NCBI RefSeq assembly: GCF_029945925.1
Contig: NZ_JAQSDN010000024.1
Coordinates: 1 to 51,615, forward strand
DNA length: 51,615 nt
Direction of reading: 5' to 3'
Origin: Polaromonas sp.
Lineage (GTDB): Bacteria; Pseudomonadota; Gammaproteobacteria; Burkholderiales; Burkholderiaceae_C
Each line of letters starts with the position of its first letter. Positions within the stretch are counted from its first letter, which is position 1. The notes beneath the pieces were generated by a model, which worked only from the letters and a program-made list of their open reading frames with translations, was not told the DNA's origin and ran no database searches. Below are positions 41,801 to 50,096 of this stretch, in pieces. The position numbers and the translations under genes are program-made.

Positions 41801-44022
41801 CTGAGGATGGAGCCCGTGGGCAGGCGGTCGTCGAGGACCGCATGCACCGCGGCCACATGCAGCAGGCCCTTGCCGCTGAAACTGCCGCTGCCGAAGAGGT
41901 CCTGGTACACCTCGGACACGCTGTTGCTGTACGGGTCAATGCCGCATTGCCCGGCAAACAGGCGGTGAAAAGGGGTGCGTTCAGCAGGTCCCGGCAGCGG
42001 CGTGACCACGCGCGGCTGCAGGATGCCGTAACCGGACACCACGCGGCGCGAGGCGGCGTCGATCTGTGGCGTGTTCAGCGGGTGGGCCGCCACGGCCACC
42101 AGGTCGCGCAGGGCGCCGGGCGGCAGGCCGGTGTCGCTGTCCAGCGTCACGATGTACCGGATGCCGTCGGCCAGCCGCTGGTCGTTGGCCAGCGGCATGA
42201 AGCCGGCCATGCTGCCGGTGACCAGCGTGCGCACCAGCTGTTCGAGTTTGCCCCGCTTGCGCTCCCAGCCCAGCCATTTTTGCTGGGTGTCGCTCCATTC
42301 GCGCGGGCGATGGATCAGCAGAAATCGCGGCGCCACCCCGGCCGGCGCTGGGTGGCGCACATTCAGTGCAGCCACTTGCGCCAGCGCCGCGTTGAGCAGG
42401 GCCGCATCGCCCGCCATGGTTTCCCGCGGTGCATCGACCCAGTCGGTGAGCAGGGCAAACTGGGCCTCGCGCTCGCGGTTGGCCAGCCAGTGCAGCTCAA
42501 GCCGTTCTGCCAGCTCGCGAACGATCGCGCCGGAGCTCAGCAGCGTCGGCAGGACAACCAGCACGCGGTGCTCGGGCGGGATGCCGGCCGACAAATCGAG
42601 CCGTGGCAGGGAGCGGATCTTGAGCGATTCGGCGATCAGGCGGTGCACGAAGGCCGCGGCGGCTTCGGATGCCGGCCAGGCCAGCAGGAACAGCGCCGCC
42701 ACCGCCGGCCAGCTGTGCAGGTCCATGCGGTTTGCAGCGGCCAGCAGGATGAGGGCGGTGCCCAGGATGATGGGGGTGATGTACAGCGGCAGGCGCCAGT
42801 TGCGCAGGGCGGCCGCCGGCGCGCCGCGTGCCGTCATGCCCAGGGTCGCCTCCAGGGCGGCCCGGCCGCCGCCGAGCAGGTAGTAGCCGGCCGTGCGCTC
42901 CACGGCCGTCGCGGGCAGGGTGTGGGGCACCGCGCGCGCGGCGGCGACCACGGCTTGCGCCACCTCGCGCTCGGAGTGGCGGCTCAGGCGCGCCAGCCGC
43001 TCCATGGATTGGGTGATCTGCTGGCGCGTCAATTCGCTTTCCCGGGCGAAGCTGGGCAACTGACTGAGCATGCGCAGCGACCGGCTCACCGGCTCGATCA
43101 GCTCGACCCAGTCGACCTGTCCGATCAGGCGCAGGGTGGTGATGATGTTGCCGACGGTGAGGTTGGCGGCCACCTGCGCGGTCTGGCTTTCAACCATCAG
43201 CGTCGGCCCGTCCGGGCAATGCCGTTCGGTCCAGAGGACCAGCGATGGCAAGATGTCCAGTTTGACCGTGGGCATGCGCTGCCACAGCTGCGTGAGGTAG
43301 TTGCGCTGCAGGCCGCGCTGCTGCATCAGGGCATTGATCGCGTCGAGGTCGGCATCGTCGAGCCTGTCCACGCAGTCCCAGACCGCATGGGCGACTTCCC
43401 GGGCCACCTTGCTTTGGGCAATGTTGTCGGCCATGCGGCGCAGGTTTTCAAGCAGCACCACGCGCAGGGTGGTCGGCAGGGCCCAGAGCTCGCTCAGCCG
43501 CAGTTCGCTGTGCTCCTGGTAGGCATTGAGAAAGGCGGTGAACAGGTCCGGGTTGAGCACGCTGTCGGTATGGGCGACGTAAGCCCAGGCGATGCCGTAG
43601 ACGCGCGGCAGACCTTCCAGCGGTGCCGCCGCCAGCTTGGGCAGGCTCGCGTAATAACGCCGTGGCACGCCCTCGCGGATCTGCTGCAGCTGGGCTTCGA
43701 CGAGGTGAAAGTTGTCGAGCAGCCATTCGGCGGCAGGCGTCACGTAGTGGCCGCTGCGCGACGTCAGCGCCACATAGTCGTAGGCCTGGCGCAGCGCGCC
43801 CAGGTTTTCCTCGACGCGCGGAAAAAAGGAAGCCCCGCGCCCTGGAGGGCCGTCGGCCTGCACGGTCTGGGCCGCGGCCAGGCTACGGCCGTGTTGTTCG
43901 AAACGGTGGACGCCGAACAGCTCCGCGCGTATGGGCGGATCGGCTTCCGCCCGCTGGCTCAGGAGGATCTGGCGTGCGTGGGGGGTGAGGGATTCCAGCC
44001 GGTCAAGAACAGCGTCGTCCAC
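35866..44022 (-). CDS. ndvB: cyclic beta-1,2-glucan synthase-like protein (NdvB/ChvB family)
   Basis: 2718 residues, close to the 2800 usual for the family. Order: N-terminal helical region; hydrophobic segments near residues 410-450; GT84 glycosyltransferase (YIVTLDSDTGLPPGAL with DxD near 630, then RWTRGDWQLLP near 775); membrane segments near 805-850 and 930-980; a glucoamylase-like domain; and a C-terminal GH94 phosphorylase-like domain with GTGDWNDGMNRVGHEGKGES and NGGQYSHAGVWAMMAQA. It would build and cyclise periplasmic glucan at the inner membrane. Some homologues lack proven cyclic glucan product, so the exact polymer is inferred. Confidence 0.9.
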   Translation of the reverse strand: MDDAVLDRLESLTPHARQILLSQRAEADPPIRAELFGVHRFEQHGRSLAAAQTVQADGPPGRGASFFPRVEENLGALRQAYDYVALTSRSGHYVTPAAEWLLDNFHLVEAQLQQIREGVPRRYYASLPKLAAAPLEGLPRVYGIAWAYVAHTDSVLNPDLFTAFLNAYQEHSELRLSELWALPTTLRVVLLENLRRMADNIAQSKVAREVAHAVWDCVDRLDDADLDAINALMQQRGLQRNYLTQLWQRMPTVKLDILPSLVLWTERHCPDGPTLMVESQTAQVAANLTVGNIITTLRLIGQVDWVELIEPVSRSLRMLSQLPSFARESELTRQQITQSMERLARLSRHSEREVAQAVVAAARAVPHTLPATAVERTAGYYLLGGGRAALEATLGMTARGAPAAALRNWRLPLYITPIILGTALILLAAANRMDLHSWPAVAALFLLAWPASEAAAAFVHRLIAESLKIRSLPRLDLSAGIPPEHRVLVVLPTLLSSGAIVRELAERLELHWLANREREAQFALLTDWVDAPRETMAGDAALLNAALAQVAALNVRHPAPAGVAPRFLLIHRPREWSDTQQKWLGWERKRGKLEQLVRTLVTGSMAGFMPLANDQRLADGIRYIVTLDSDTGLPPGALRDLVAVAAHPLNTPQIDAASRRVVSGYGILQPRVVTPLPGPAERTPFHRLFAGQCGIDPYSNSVSEVYQDLFGSGSFSGKGLLHVAAVHAVLDDRLPTGSILSHDLLEGNIARCGFVSDVALVEEHPHHAGVAASRIHRWTRGDWQLLPFMARARHYGIDALGLWKMADNLRRSLVIPATVGLLICVVFTAAMPLATALLVTFAALLAGPLLGALAGLVPTRRGIAWRHFFHVGRSEMLRALGGAAWQFSQLPVQATLLLDAIVRSVWRMRVSRRGLLEWSTAAQAQAAARHELSAFVRQHAPVSLLCVALAVAALWSPHPAAGTALFLLWAASPLAAWWASKPRPPDPAHRLRDEDRAYLHTLARDTWRFFEQSVGPGDNHLPPDNLQLVPEPTLAHRTSPTNIGLYLLAICCAREFGWISTNEVISRLQASLDSIARLPRHDGHLLNWYDTQTLEVLQPAYVSAVDSGNLAGLLLAVAQACTGLAQNGADGKPAQASLLQLAARCQALYAAMDFRGLYDTKRHLFHIGLRVHEQTLDASYYDLLASESRLTSFLAIAKGDVPRRHWAALGRPFLSVGVVPGLKSWSGSMFEYLMPSLLMSEPGYGLLHTAAHAAVVEQRAYGAAQQLPWGVSESGYFAQDHSLAFQYSPFGVPRLALRRTPHTDRVIAPYATLLATLFDARGAARNLQRLEKLGARGELGFYEALDFTVARQPEKSGTEAFSIVEAFMAHHQGMALAALCNVLCANAPRRWFCGDPLVRAHESLLHENTPRQIVRSADPRLPPEPGGYTPEPVFQSRELNPLGTSWKPTHLLSNGQYNVALRANGAGLSRWRGRNITRWRDDLPRDGYGSFFYLVHPDQEGKPSISSLTARPAPGQGWRYQARFMADRVQFDAQGENLSTTLTVLVSPEDDTELRTVTLLNTGRTEQVVELVSCFEAVLADPRADEAHPAFSSLFVQTRWEPQWRALMLTRRPRLHGDPQMAVAHFLAEAEADLISVACIADRRVFAGRHHPAHQPALGDQPFDMQGQPVNGLDPVASLRVTLRLAPGALARLSFATTAAETADELVPRIDKYLQPMHVERATRMAATLAQVRLRDLALTPEENLALQDMSTALMYSVGRPAERAPLDQRQLWRFGLSGDKPIVLLRIHSPSGIPLVHSLLRAQPWWAFGGLAVDVVVVNSEVNSYLMPLQRDILALRDRLTQAVQHSFPRDQAASATAGFFLLREQEMSIGEKSALTGLARVALNADGRPLEVQVAALRESWLPKRAGAVAQTTLAGHAPAAAAAAAPGGFDAASGEYRFELTGGQRLTRPWVNVISNPSFGFQVSETGSGYTWAGNSRMHQITPWSNDPVRDPAFEHWLLQDLDSGEVFALAPSLLAAPDSSWRVRHGQGYSVFEGRHAGLQLETTFFADLHEAVKVVQVRVRLEKGGARRRLRAVAMVEWQMGEARGNRRTLHTWNGAERVAVFAQQRESRDGFGGSTAFLALSGAAGGTQWTCDRGEFFDTLGQLVLPATLGRRSGGAVDPCAALASEFSLAGSEDLRFSFILGHAADGAGAEQLARQWAQRDTGQALREVQSWWAQLLGKVEVSTPDPLFDALVNRWLIYQTVVCRLWSKAGFYQAGGAFGFRDQLQDAMALAVADPARLRAQIVLNASRQFPEGDVQHWWHAPGGEGVRTHFSDDLLWLPHACAHYIDITGDMALLDESVAFIDGPPIPDGAEDAYYPPQTSTQSASVYEHCARTLDRSLAVGVHGLPLMGTGDWNDGMNRVGHEGKGESVWLGWFLCRVVQDFAPLAQAKGDTARAEKWLHARQGWIAALHDAGWDGAWFRRAFFDNGAPLGSSANSECRIDLIAQAWSVLSGASTEAFTVPAMLALKQQLIDPDAGLLRLLDPPLQHAANNPGYIQAYPPGVRENGGQYSHAGVWAMMAQAISGDTETAWRSFEALSPAHRSAHPTRGPAYEIEPYVLAGDIYSAPPYVGRGGWSWYTGSAAWLHRAAMETLLGLSVRQGKLSLTPRVPAHWPSFGITLRLDGRVVTLRWQRADVAQEEGFKPDRVLASGEVLRLADLPAEAFVLVQSTV

Positions 44023-44026
44023 CCTC

Positions 44027-44272
44027 TCAAACCACGGCCAGCAAGGTTACGCCGCAGCAGACGAAGAGGACGCCCGTGGTCACAATGCGCGGAGACGCGG
44101 TGGCGTGCAGGGACTCCAGTGCGGCACGCAATGCAAAAAAACGGCCACGCGAAAGCTGGCAATCGTTCATGTGCGCGGCCAGTGCCGTGAAGTCACTGCT
44201 CACATGCTCATTGCTCATGGAATCATGATGGGCGGAATGGCGGCTGACCGCCTCGGTGTGTGGCGTGGACAT
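44027..44272 (-). CDS. small tail-anchored protein upstream of ndvB
   Basis: 81 residues (MSTPHTEAVSRHSAHHDSMS...), preceded by GGAG. The first 60 residues are polar with several His; the C-terminus is one membrane helix (IVTTGVLFVCCGVTLLAVV). Only 4 bases separate its stop from the ndvB start, so it is probably co-translated and may be an accessory to the glucan synthase. No family recognised. Confidence 0.65.
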   Translation of the reverse strand: MSTPHTEAVSRHSAHHDSMSNEHVSSDFTALAAHMNDCQLSRGRFFALRAALESLHATASPRIVTTGVLFVCCGVTLLAVV

Positions 44273-44570
44273 GGTTCAGGCTCCAAGGGGTGGTCGCCAG
44301 CGCTGCCTGGGGCAATGCCGTGTGGCGTTGAAATCCATCTTAAAGTTCACCCGCGGTCGCCGCCATCGGATTCCACTGGAAGACCTGTAGGAGCAGTCCG
44401 ACAGTGTGCTCTGCGGGCCGGTTGCCGCCGGATTTTCTCCCGCGCGGCCTGGGCCTGCCAGGAAAAGAACGGCAGTCCATGCTGTCGTTTCGGGACAGGA
44501 AAATCGCAGGGCTGGAAGCCGGAGCGAACGGGCCGGCTCCCGTACACGGCTGCGAACCGGTGATCCCGGC
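44273..44570. other. intergenic region, no gene seen
   Basis: About 300 bases between two minus-strand genes. It must hold the promoter of the ndvB operon and the 3' end of the next gene, but I could not assign a promoter, terminator or repeat with confidence. Confidence 0.5.
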
Positions 44571-44801
44571 TCAGTGCCCCAGGTCTGCTACCAGCTTGTC
44601 TGCCGCCTGAACGGCCTCCTCACGCGTGGGCCAGGTCCTGTCGCTGTCGTGCAAAGGCGGCAGTGATTCAACGTGAATGACCGCGATGTACCAGGGACCG
44701 TCAGGGAAATGACACAGCCTGGCCATGTAGTGCCGGCCGCCCGCGATGCCAGGGACGTATTCCTCTACCGACTCCGGTTCTTCTATGTCCATCATGTCCA
44801 T
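44571..44801 (-). CDS. small hypothetical protein
   Basis: 76 residues from ATG 44801 (MDMMDIEEPESVEEYVPG), chosen because GGAAAG lies 7 bases upstream; an in-frame ATG at 44921 would add 40 low-complexity residues. Acidic N-terminus, then HYMARLCHFPDGPWYIAVIHVESLPP and a helix TREEAVQAADKLVADLG. No signal or membrane segment. Family not recognised. Confidence 0.55.
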   Translation of the reverse strand: MDMMDIEEPESVEEYVPGIAGGRHYMARLCHFPDGPWYIAVIHVESLPPLHDSDRTWPTREEAVQAADKLVADLGH

Positions 44802-45008
44802 CGGGTTTCTTTCCAAATCCCGATTATCCGCAACCGACCCGCCCGTCTGGGGGGGTGAGGACATCATGGATGCAGTAGATGTTTTCGCAGGATCCGGCGG
44901 CGTCAGCACCGGGGCCGTCATGGCTGCCTGTCATGCTGTCACGGCGGCGGCTGGGCGGCACGACCTGCGGGCCAAAGGGTGACCCGCCGTGCGGACACTG
45001 AGCACCGT

Positions 45009-45266
45009 TCACTCCTTGAGGTCCACCCCCAGAATGGCCAGCTTTTTCGCATACGAATCCCTGCGTTTTGCTGCCTTGGCTGCTGTTTCGACGGCCGCCT
45101 GAATCGCCTTGGGCCCTTTTGTTGCAACAGCTTTGATCAATCCGGACTTGTGGGCAGCCTCTGCCGCCGCCCTTCTGTAAGTGGCGATGAGTGCGGCATG
45201 AGCAGCGGATGGATTCACAGGGACCCCATTGTCTAAAACACCATTTTCCGCGTTTTTTGAGCCCAT
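45009..45266 (-). CDS. small basic Ala/Lys-rich hypothetical protein
   Basis: 85 residues from ATG 45266 (MGSKNAENGVLDNG). Mostly helical and rich in Ala, Lys and Arg (ALIATYRRAAAEAAHKSGL; AAVETAAKAAKRRDSYAKKLAIL). It could bind nucleic acid, but nothing specific supports that. It lies downstream of ppc on the same strand with a stem-loop repeat between. Confidence 0.55.
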   Translation of the reverse strand: MGSKNAENGVLDNGVPVNPSAAHAALIATYRRAAAEAAHKSGLIKAVATKGPKAIQAAVETAAKAAKRRDSYAKKLAILGVDLKE

Positions 45267-45288
45267 AACCGTTGAAGGCGATCTGGAT

Positions 45289-45344
45289 AAAAAAGGCCGC
45301 CAGCCCTCATGGAAAGGTCGCCAGCAGCTACTGAACCAATAGCA
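45289..45344 (-). repeat. stem-loop repeat after ppc
   Basis: Minus strand: GCTATTGGTTCAGTAGCTGC, TGGCGACC(...)GAGGGCTGGCGGCCTTTTTTATC. It begins about 22 bases after the ppc stop and ends in a T-run in the ppc direction, so it could terminate ppc. Confidence 0.85.
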
Positions 45345-45366
45345 ATGACCGCCCCTACAGCGAGCC

Positions 45367-48237
45367 TCAACCTGTGTTGCGCAAGCCCGCCGCAATGCCG
45401 TTGATCGAGATGTGGATGCCGCGCTGCACACGTTCGTCGGCCTTGCCCTCGCGGTAGCGGCGCACCAGCTCGACCTGCAGGTGGTGCAGCGGGTCGATGT
45501 AGGGAAAGCGGTGGCGGATGGAGCGCTGCAGGGCCGCGTTGTTGGCCAAGCGCTGCTTGTCGCCGGTGATCAGCGTCAGCGCTTCGGCCGTGCGGTGCCA
45601 CTCGACTTCGATTGCGCTGAAAATCTTCTTGCGCAGGCGCGCATCGCCGACCAGTTCGGCATACCGCGATGCCAGCGCCAGATCGCTTTTGGCCAGCACC
45701 ATGTCCATGTTGCTCAGCAGGGTGCGGAAAAACGGCCACTGCTTGTACATCTTCTGCAGCAGCGCGAGCGCTTCCTTGCGACTGGCCGGCGTGCCGCCCT
45801 GGTCGAGAAACTGCGCAATTGCCGCGCCAAAGCCATACCAGCCCGGCAGGGTCAGGCGGCACTGGCCCCAGCTGAAGCCCCAGGGAATGGCGCGCAGATC
45901 CTCGATCTTCTGTGTGGCTTTTCTGGAAGCGGGCCGGGAGCCGATGTTGAGTTCGGCAATCTCGCGGATCGGTGTCGCGCTGAAGAAATACTCGGTGAAG
46001 CCCGGGGTCTCGTAGACCAGCGCTCGGTAGGCGGCCATGCTGGCTTGTGACAGCTGGTCGGCGGCCTGCAGAAAGGTCTTGGTGGCGGGCTTGGTGGGCT
46101 GCAGCAGGGTGGCTTCCAGCGTGGCTGCGACCAGGGTTTCCAGGTTGCGCCGGCCGATTTCGGGGTTGGCGTATTTGGAGCCGATGACTTCGCCCTGCTC
46201 GGTCAGGCGGATCTGTCCGCGCACCGTGCCCGGGGGCTGGGCCAGGATGGCCTGGTAGCTGGGGCCGCCGCCGCGCCCCACCGTGCCGCCGCGGCCGTGG
46301 AACATGCGCAGCTGGATGTTGTGCGAGTTGGCGAGCTGGTCGAACAGCTCGACCAGCGCGATCTCGGCGCGGTACAGCTCCCAGTTGCTGGTGAAGATGC
46401 CGCCGTCCTTGTTGCTGTCGGAGTAGCCGAGCATGATGTCCTGCTCGGCGCCGCTGCGCTGCACGAGCCGGGCGATGCCGGGCAGGGCATAAAACTCGCG
46501 CATGATGGGCGCGGCATTGCGCAGGTCCTCAATCGTTTCAAACAGCGGCACGACGATCAGGTCGTTGCTTGCAGCGCTGTCCAGCGTGTTGTGCATCAGG
46601 CCCACTTCCTTTTGCAGCAGCAGGACCTCGAGCAGGTCGCTGACGGTTTCGGTGTGGCTGATGATGTAGTGGCGGATGGCTTCCCGGCCGAAGCGTGCAC
46701 GCGCCGTGCGGGCCGCCTCGAAAATCGCCAGCTCGCCGGTAGCGTGCGCCGAGTAGGTGGTCCCGACCACACGCAGCGGCCGGGCGTCGTTAAGCAGCTG
46801 CAGCAGCAAGGCGCGCTTGGCCATTTCGTCCATGCCCGCGTAGTGGGGCTCGATACGCGCGACGGCGAGCAGCTCGGCGACGACTTCCTCGTGTTTGTCC
46901 GAGCTCTGGCGCAGGTCCACCGTCGCCAGGTGAAAGCCGAACACCTCCACCGCCCGGATCAGCGGGTGCAGGCGCTGCGCAACCAGCGCGCCGCCGTGGT
47001 TGGCCTGCAGCGAGGAGGCAATCGTGCGCAGGTCAACCAGGAAGTCCCCGGACGTCAGGTAGGCGTTTTGCGGCGCCACCGCATGGCGCGCGGCCTCGGT
47101 GCCCGTGAGGTCTTTCAGTGTGGCGGCCAGCCGTGCATAGACGCCGGTCAGCGCGCGCCGGTAGGGCTCGTCGAGGCGGTGTTCGTTGGTGTCGGGCGAG
47201 CTTTCGGCCAGCGCCCGCATCTGCGGCGTGAAGTCCACCAGCATGGCCGACAGCGAGAGTTCGCCGCCCAGGTAATGCACCTCGGTCAGGTAGTGGCGCA
47301 GCGCCACTTCGGCCTGGCGGCGCAGGGCGTAGTTCAGAGTGTCCGCGCTGACATTGGGATTGCCGTCCCGGTCGCCACCTATCCACTGGCCCATGCGCAG
47401 AAAGCTGTGCACCGGGTGGTTGCCCAAGGCACGTTCCAGGTCGGCGTAGATTTTTGGGATTTCGCGCAGAAAGGTCGATTCGTAATAACTGAGCGCGTTC
47501 TCGATCTCGTCGGCCACCGTGAGTTTGGTGAAACGCAGCAGCCGGGTCTGCCACAGCTGCATCACACGGGCGCGCAGCTGGGCTTCGTTAGCGGCGAGTT
47601 CGCGCGGCGTCAGGGCGTCGCGCGCCGCATGGACGGCCAGGGCCAGCGCCTTGATCTCGTCGCGTGCCGTCAGCAGCTGCGCGATGTCGCGCTCGGCGTC
47701 CAGGATGCTCTTGCGCTGCACCTCGGTCGGGTGCGCCGTGAGCACCGGTGAGACAAAACTGTGTGCCAGCATGTTTGCTATTGTTTTAGGAGCTATTCCC
47801 GCCCAGCGCAGGCGGGCCAGCGCCACTTCGATGCTGCCTTCCTGGGTGTCGCCGGCGCGTTCGTGGATGGCGCGGCGGCGGATGTGGTGCCGGTCCTCGG
47901 CCAGGTTGGCCAGGTGGCTGAAGTAGGTGAAGGCGCGGATCACGCTGACGGTCTGGTCGCCGGACAGCCCCTTGAGCAGCTTTTTGAGTGCCTTGTCGGC
48001 CTCGTGGTCGGCGTCGCGGCGAAAGGCCACGGACAGCTTGCGCACTTCCTCGATCAATTCATAGGCGGCCACCCCTTCCTGCTCGCGGATCACGTCGCCG
48101 AGGATGCGGCCGAGCAGGCGGATGTCCTCGACCAGCGGGCGCTCGTTGTCCCTGCTTCGGGCGCGCGGGCGGTCACTGTTTTTGGCAGATCCCCCGGCTT
48201 GTTCCTTGGGGGGGGTCGCACGCGCCGTCGTTACCAT
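45367..48237 (-). CDS. ppc: phosphoenolpyruvate carboxylase
   Basis: 956 residues, full length. Catalytic signatures are intact: [13 protein letters not shown] (His), [36 protein letters not shown] and the C-terminal [13 protein letters not shown]. It makes oxaloacetate from PEP and bicarbonate, an anaplerotic reaction in the cytoplasm. Divergent from hemC with 81 bases between. Residues near 138-154 ([14 protein letters not shown]) are encoded by a segment that resembles the dispersed stem-loop repeat. Confidence 0.98.
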   Translation of the reverse strand: MVTTARATPPKEQAGGSAKNSDRPRARSRDNERPLVEDIRLLGRILGDVIREQEGVAAYELIEEVRKLSVAFRRDADHEADKALKKLLKGLSGDQTVSVIRAFTYFSHLANLAEDRHHIRRRAIHERAGDTQEGSIEVALARLRWAGIAPKTIANMLAHSFVSPVLTAHPTEVQRKSILDAERDIAQLLTARDEIKALALAVHAARDALTPRELAANEAQLRARVMQLWQTRLLRFTKLTVADEIENALSYYESTFLREIPKIYADLERALGNHPVHSFLRMGQWIGGDRDGNPNVSADTLNYALRRQAEVALRHYLTEVHYLGGELSLSAMLVDFTPQMRALAESSPDTNEHRLDEPYRRALTGVYARLAATLKDLTGTEAARHAVAPQNAYLTSGDFLVDLRTIASSLQANHGGALVAQRLHPLIRAVEVFGFHLATVDLRQSSDKHEEVVAELLAVARIEPHYAGMDEMAKRALLLQLLNDARPLRVVGTTYSAHATGELAIFEAARTARARFGREAIRHYIISHTETVSDLLEVLLLQKEVGLMHNTLDSAASNDLIVVPLFETIEDLRNAAPIMREFYALPGIARLVQRSGAEQDIMLGYSDSNKDGGIFTSNWELYRAEIALVELFDQLANSHNIQLRMFHGRGGTVGRGGGPSYQAILAQPPGTVRGQIRLTEQGEVIGSKYANPEIGRRNLETLVAATLEATLLQPTKPATKTFLQAADQLSQASMAAYRALVYETPGFTEYFFSATPIREIAELNIGSRPASRKATQKIEDLRAIPWGFSWGQCRLTLPGWYGFGAAIAQFLDQGGTPASRKEALALLQKMYKQWPFFRTLLSNMDMVLAKSDLALASRYAELVGDARLRKKIFSAIEVEWHRTAEALTLITGDKQRLANNAALQRSIRHRFPYIDPLHHLQVELVRRYREGKADERVQRGIHISINGIAAGLRNTG
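47777..47826 (+). repeat. possible stem-loop repeat inside ppc
   Basis: GCTATTGTTTTAGGAGCTAT, TCCCGCCC(agcgca)GGCGGGCCAGCGCC: an A/T-rich block unlike the rest of ppc followed by a GC stem, matching the repeat layout. The peptide encoded fits normal PEPC length, so it may be convergence rather than insertion. Confidence 0.4.
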
Positions 48238-48318
48238 GGTTCACCTCGTGTTGGCTCTTGTTTTGCAGTGCAGCATGCTAGCATCCGGGCACCCCCCAAG
48301 ATTACAGACAGGTTACGA
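48238..48318. promoter_or_regulatory. divergent promoter region of ppc and hemC
   Basis: The 81 bases between the two divergent starts must contain both promoters. A palindromic GCATGCTAGCATCC-like stretch near 48276 is seen; no operator family can be named. Confidence 0.45.
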
Positions 48319-49290
48319 GTGAGCGCAGCTTCTTCCCCTTCCCTCCGCGTTGTCATTGCCACGCGCGAAAGCCGGCTGGCCATGTGGCAGGCTGAACACG
48401 TCAAGGCCTTGCTGGAGACCCGCCTCGGCTGGCAGGTCGAGCTGCTGGGCATGACCACGCTGGGCGACCAGATCCTGGACCGATCGCTGAGCAAGGTCGG
48501 CGGCAAGGGGCTGTTCGTCAAGGAACTGGAAACTGCGCTGCTTGACGGCCGGGCCGACCTGGCCGTGCATTCGCTGAAAGACGTGCCCATGGACCTGCCG
48601 GACGGCTTCGCGCTGGCCTGCGTGCTCGAGCGCGAGGACCCGCGTGATGCGCTGGTGTCGAATCATTTTTCCTCGCTGGACGAGCTGCCGGCCGGCGCCG
48701 TCGTCGGCACCTCCAGCCTGCGCCGTCTGGTGCTGCTCAAGGCCCTGCGGCCGGACCTGAAAATTGAACCGCTGCGCGGCAACCTCGACACCCGCCTGCG
48801 CAAGCTCGACGAAGGGCAATACCAGGCCATCGTGCTGGCCGCCGCCGGCCTGAAACGCCTGGGCCTGGCGTTCCGCATCCGCTGTGCCTTCGAGCCGGCG
48901 CAGATGTTGCCGGCCGCCGGGCAGGGCGCGCTGGGCATCGAAGTGCGTGCCGACCGGCAGGATCTGCTGGACGCGCTGGCCAAACTGGCGCACCAGCCGA
49001 CCTGGCTGGCTGTGACGGCCGAGCGCACCGTGTCGCGCGCCATGGGTGGCAGCTGCTCGATGCCGCTGGCCGCCTTCATCCGCGAACCGCAAGGCGGCGA
49101 GATGACGCTGGAAGCCGCCTGGGGTGAACCCGGCGCGGACGGACAAGGGGTGGCCGGCCGGCCGCTGGTGCGTGCCGAACACCGTGCGCCGGTGCGCACC
49201 TTCGCTGAAGCCGAAGCCCTGGGTGAACGCGTGGCCGCTTCCTTGCGGGCCGGCGGCGCCGTCTGGGCCGCCAATGCGCCGCAGCCTTGA
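48319..49290 (+). CDS. hemC: porphobilinogen deaminase (hydroxymethylbilane synthase)
   Basis: 323 residues from GTG 48319 ([21 protein letters not shown]). Landmarks: [47 protein letters not shown] and the dipyrromethane-cofactor Cys in [11 protein letters not shown] near residue 245. It joins four porphobilinogens. First gene of the hem cluster; its stop overlaps the hemD TTG start. The frame stays open far upstream antisense to ppc, but homology begins at the GTG. Confidence 0.97.
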   Translation: MSAASSPSLRVVIATRESRLAMWQAEHVKALLETRLGWQVELLGMTTLGDQILDRSLSKVGGKGLFVKELETALLDGRADLAVHSLKDVPMDLPDGFALACVLEREDPRDALVSNHFSSLDELPAGAVVGTSSLRRLVLLKALRPDLKIEPLRGNLDTRLRKLDEGQYQAIVLAAAGLKRLGLAFRIRCAFEPAQMLPAAGQGALGIEVRADRQDLLDALAKLAHQPTWLAVTAERTVSRAMGGSCSMPLAAFIREPQGGEMTLEAAWGEPGADGQGVAGRPLVRAEHRAPVRTFAEAEALGERVAASLRAGGAVWAANAPQP

Positions 49291-50096
49291 ACGCCGTGCG
49301 TGTCATCGTCACCCGGCCTGAGCGCGATGCCGCTGGCTGGATTCAGGCCCTGCAGGCGCACGGCCTGCAGGCCGAGGCGTTGCCCCTGATCGAGATCGCC
49401 GCGCTGCCGGAGTCGCCGGCCCTGCAGCAGGCCTGGCGCGAGATCGGCACTTACTCGGCCTTGATGTTTGTCAGTGGCAATGCCGTGGACGGATTTTTTG
49501 CATCAAATCAGGCTGCAGCCCTTATGCAGAGGGCGAAAGCAGCTACTGATTCAATAGCAAACCCGGGACCACGTTTTCTGGCGCCCGGACCGGGCACCGT
49601 GGCCGCATTGCGCCGTGCGGGGGTGCCCGAGGCGCTGATCGACGCGCCGGCGGCAGACGCCGGGCAGTTTGACTCCGAAGCCTTGTGGGCGGTGGTGAGC
49701 CAGCGCGACTGGCAGGGCCGGCGTGTGCTGATCGTGCGCGGACAGGGCGCAGGCCAGGACCAGGCGGGCGGCGTCGGGCGCGACTGGCTGGCGCAGCAGT
49801 TCGCCGCCGCGGGCGCCCGGGTCGATGTGGTGGCGGTGTACCAGCGCCGCGCGCCGGTTTTCAGCGCATCGCAGCGTCAGCGCATCAAGGCCGCGGCGCA
49901 CGACGGCTCGGTCTGGCTGCTGAGCAGCTCCGAGGCGCTGGCCCACCTGCCGGCAGGGGACTGGTCGCGCGCCCGCGCCGTCGCCACCCACCCGCGTATT
50001 GCCGAAGCGGCGCGCGCCGCCGGCTGGGGTGTTGTTGTGCAGTCACGTCCGGAGATAGCGGACATCGTGGGCTCGATAGAATCAATACCACCATGA
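49287..50096 (+). CDS. hemD: uroporphyrinogen-III synthase with repeat-derived insertion
   Basis: 269 residues from TTG 49287 (overlapping the hemC stop); GTG 49296 is an alternative. HemD signature: [60 protein letters not shown] and VAVYQRRAP. It closes hydroxymethylbilane to uroporphyrinogen III. About 20 residues after SGNAVDGFF ([21 protein letters not shown]) are encoded by a dispersed stem-loop repeat and lengthen the loop before PGPGT. The 4-base overlap with the hemX gene implies coupling. Confidence 0.93.
   Translation: MNAVRVIVTRPERDAAGWIQALQAHGLQAEALPLIEIAALPESPALQQAWREIGTYSALMFVSGNAVDGFFASNQAAALMQRAKAATDSIANPGPRFLAPGPGTVAALRRAGVPEALIDAPAADAGQFDSEALWAVVSQRDWQGRRVLIVRGQGAGQDQAGGVGRDWLAQQFAAAGARVDVVAVYQRRAPVFSASQRQRIKAAAHDGSVWLLSSSEALAHLPAGDWSRARAVATHPRIAEAARAAGWGVVVQSRPEIADIVGSIESIPP
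49501..49558 (-). repeat. stem-loop repeat inside hemD
   Basis: Minus strand: GCTATTGAATCAGTAGCTGC, TTTCGCCC(...)AAGGGCTGCAGCCTGATTTG. Translated from the plus strand as [19 protein letters not shown]. The frame and peptide [10 protein letters not shown] match RARAATESIA in DinB. Confidence 0.9.

Noticed and set aside
37936..44190. A 2084-codon open frame on the plus strand
   Set aside because: It is antisense to the well-supported ndvB gene; long antisense frames are expected in high-GC DNA and the product has no recognisable domain.
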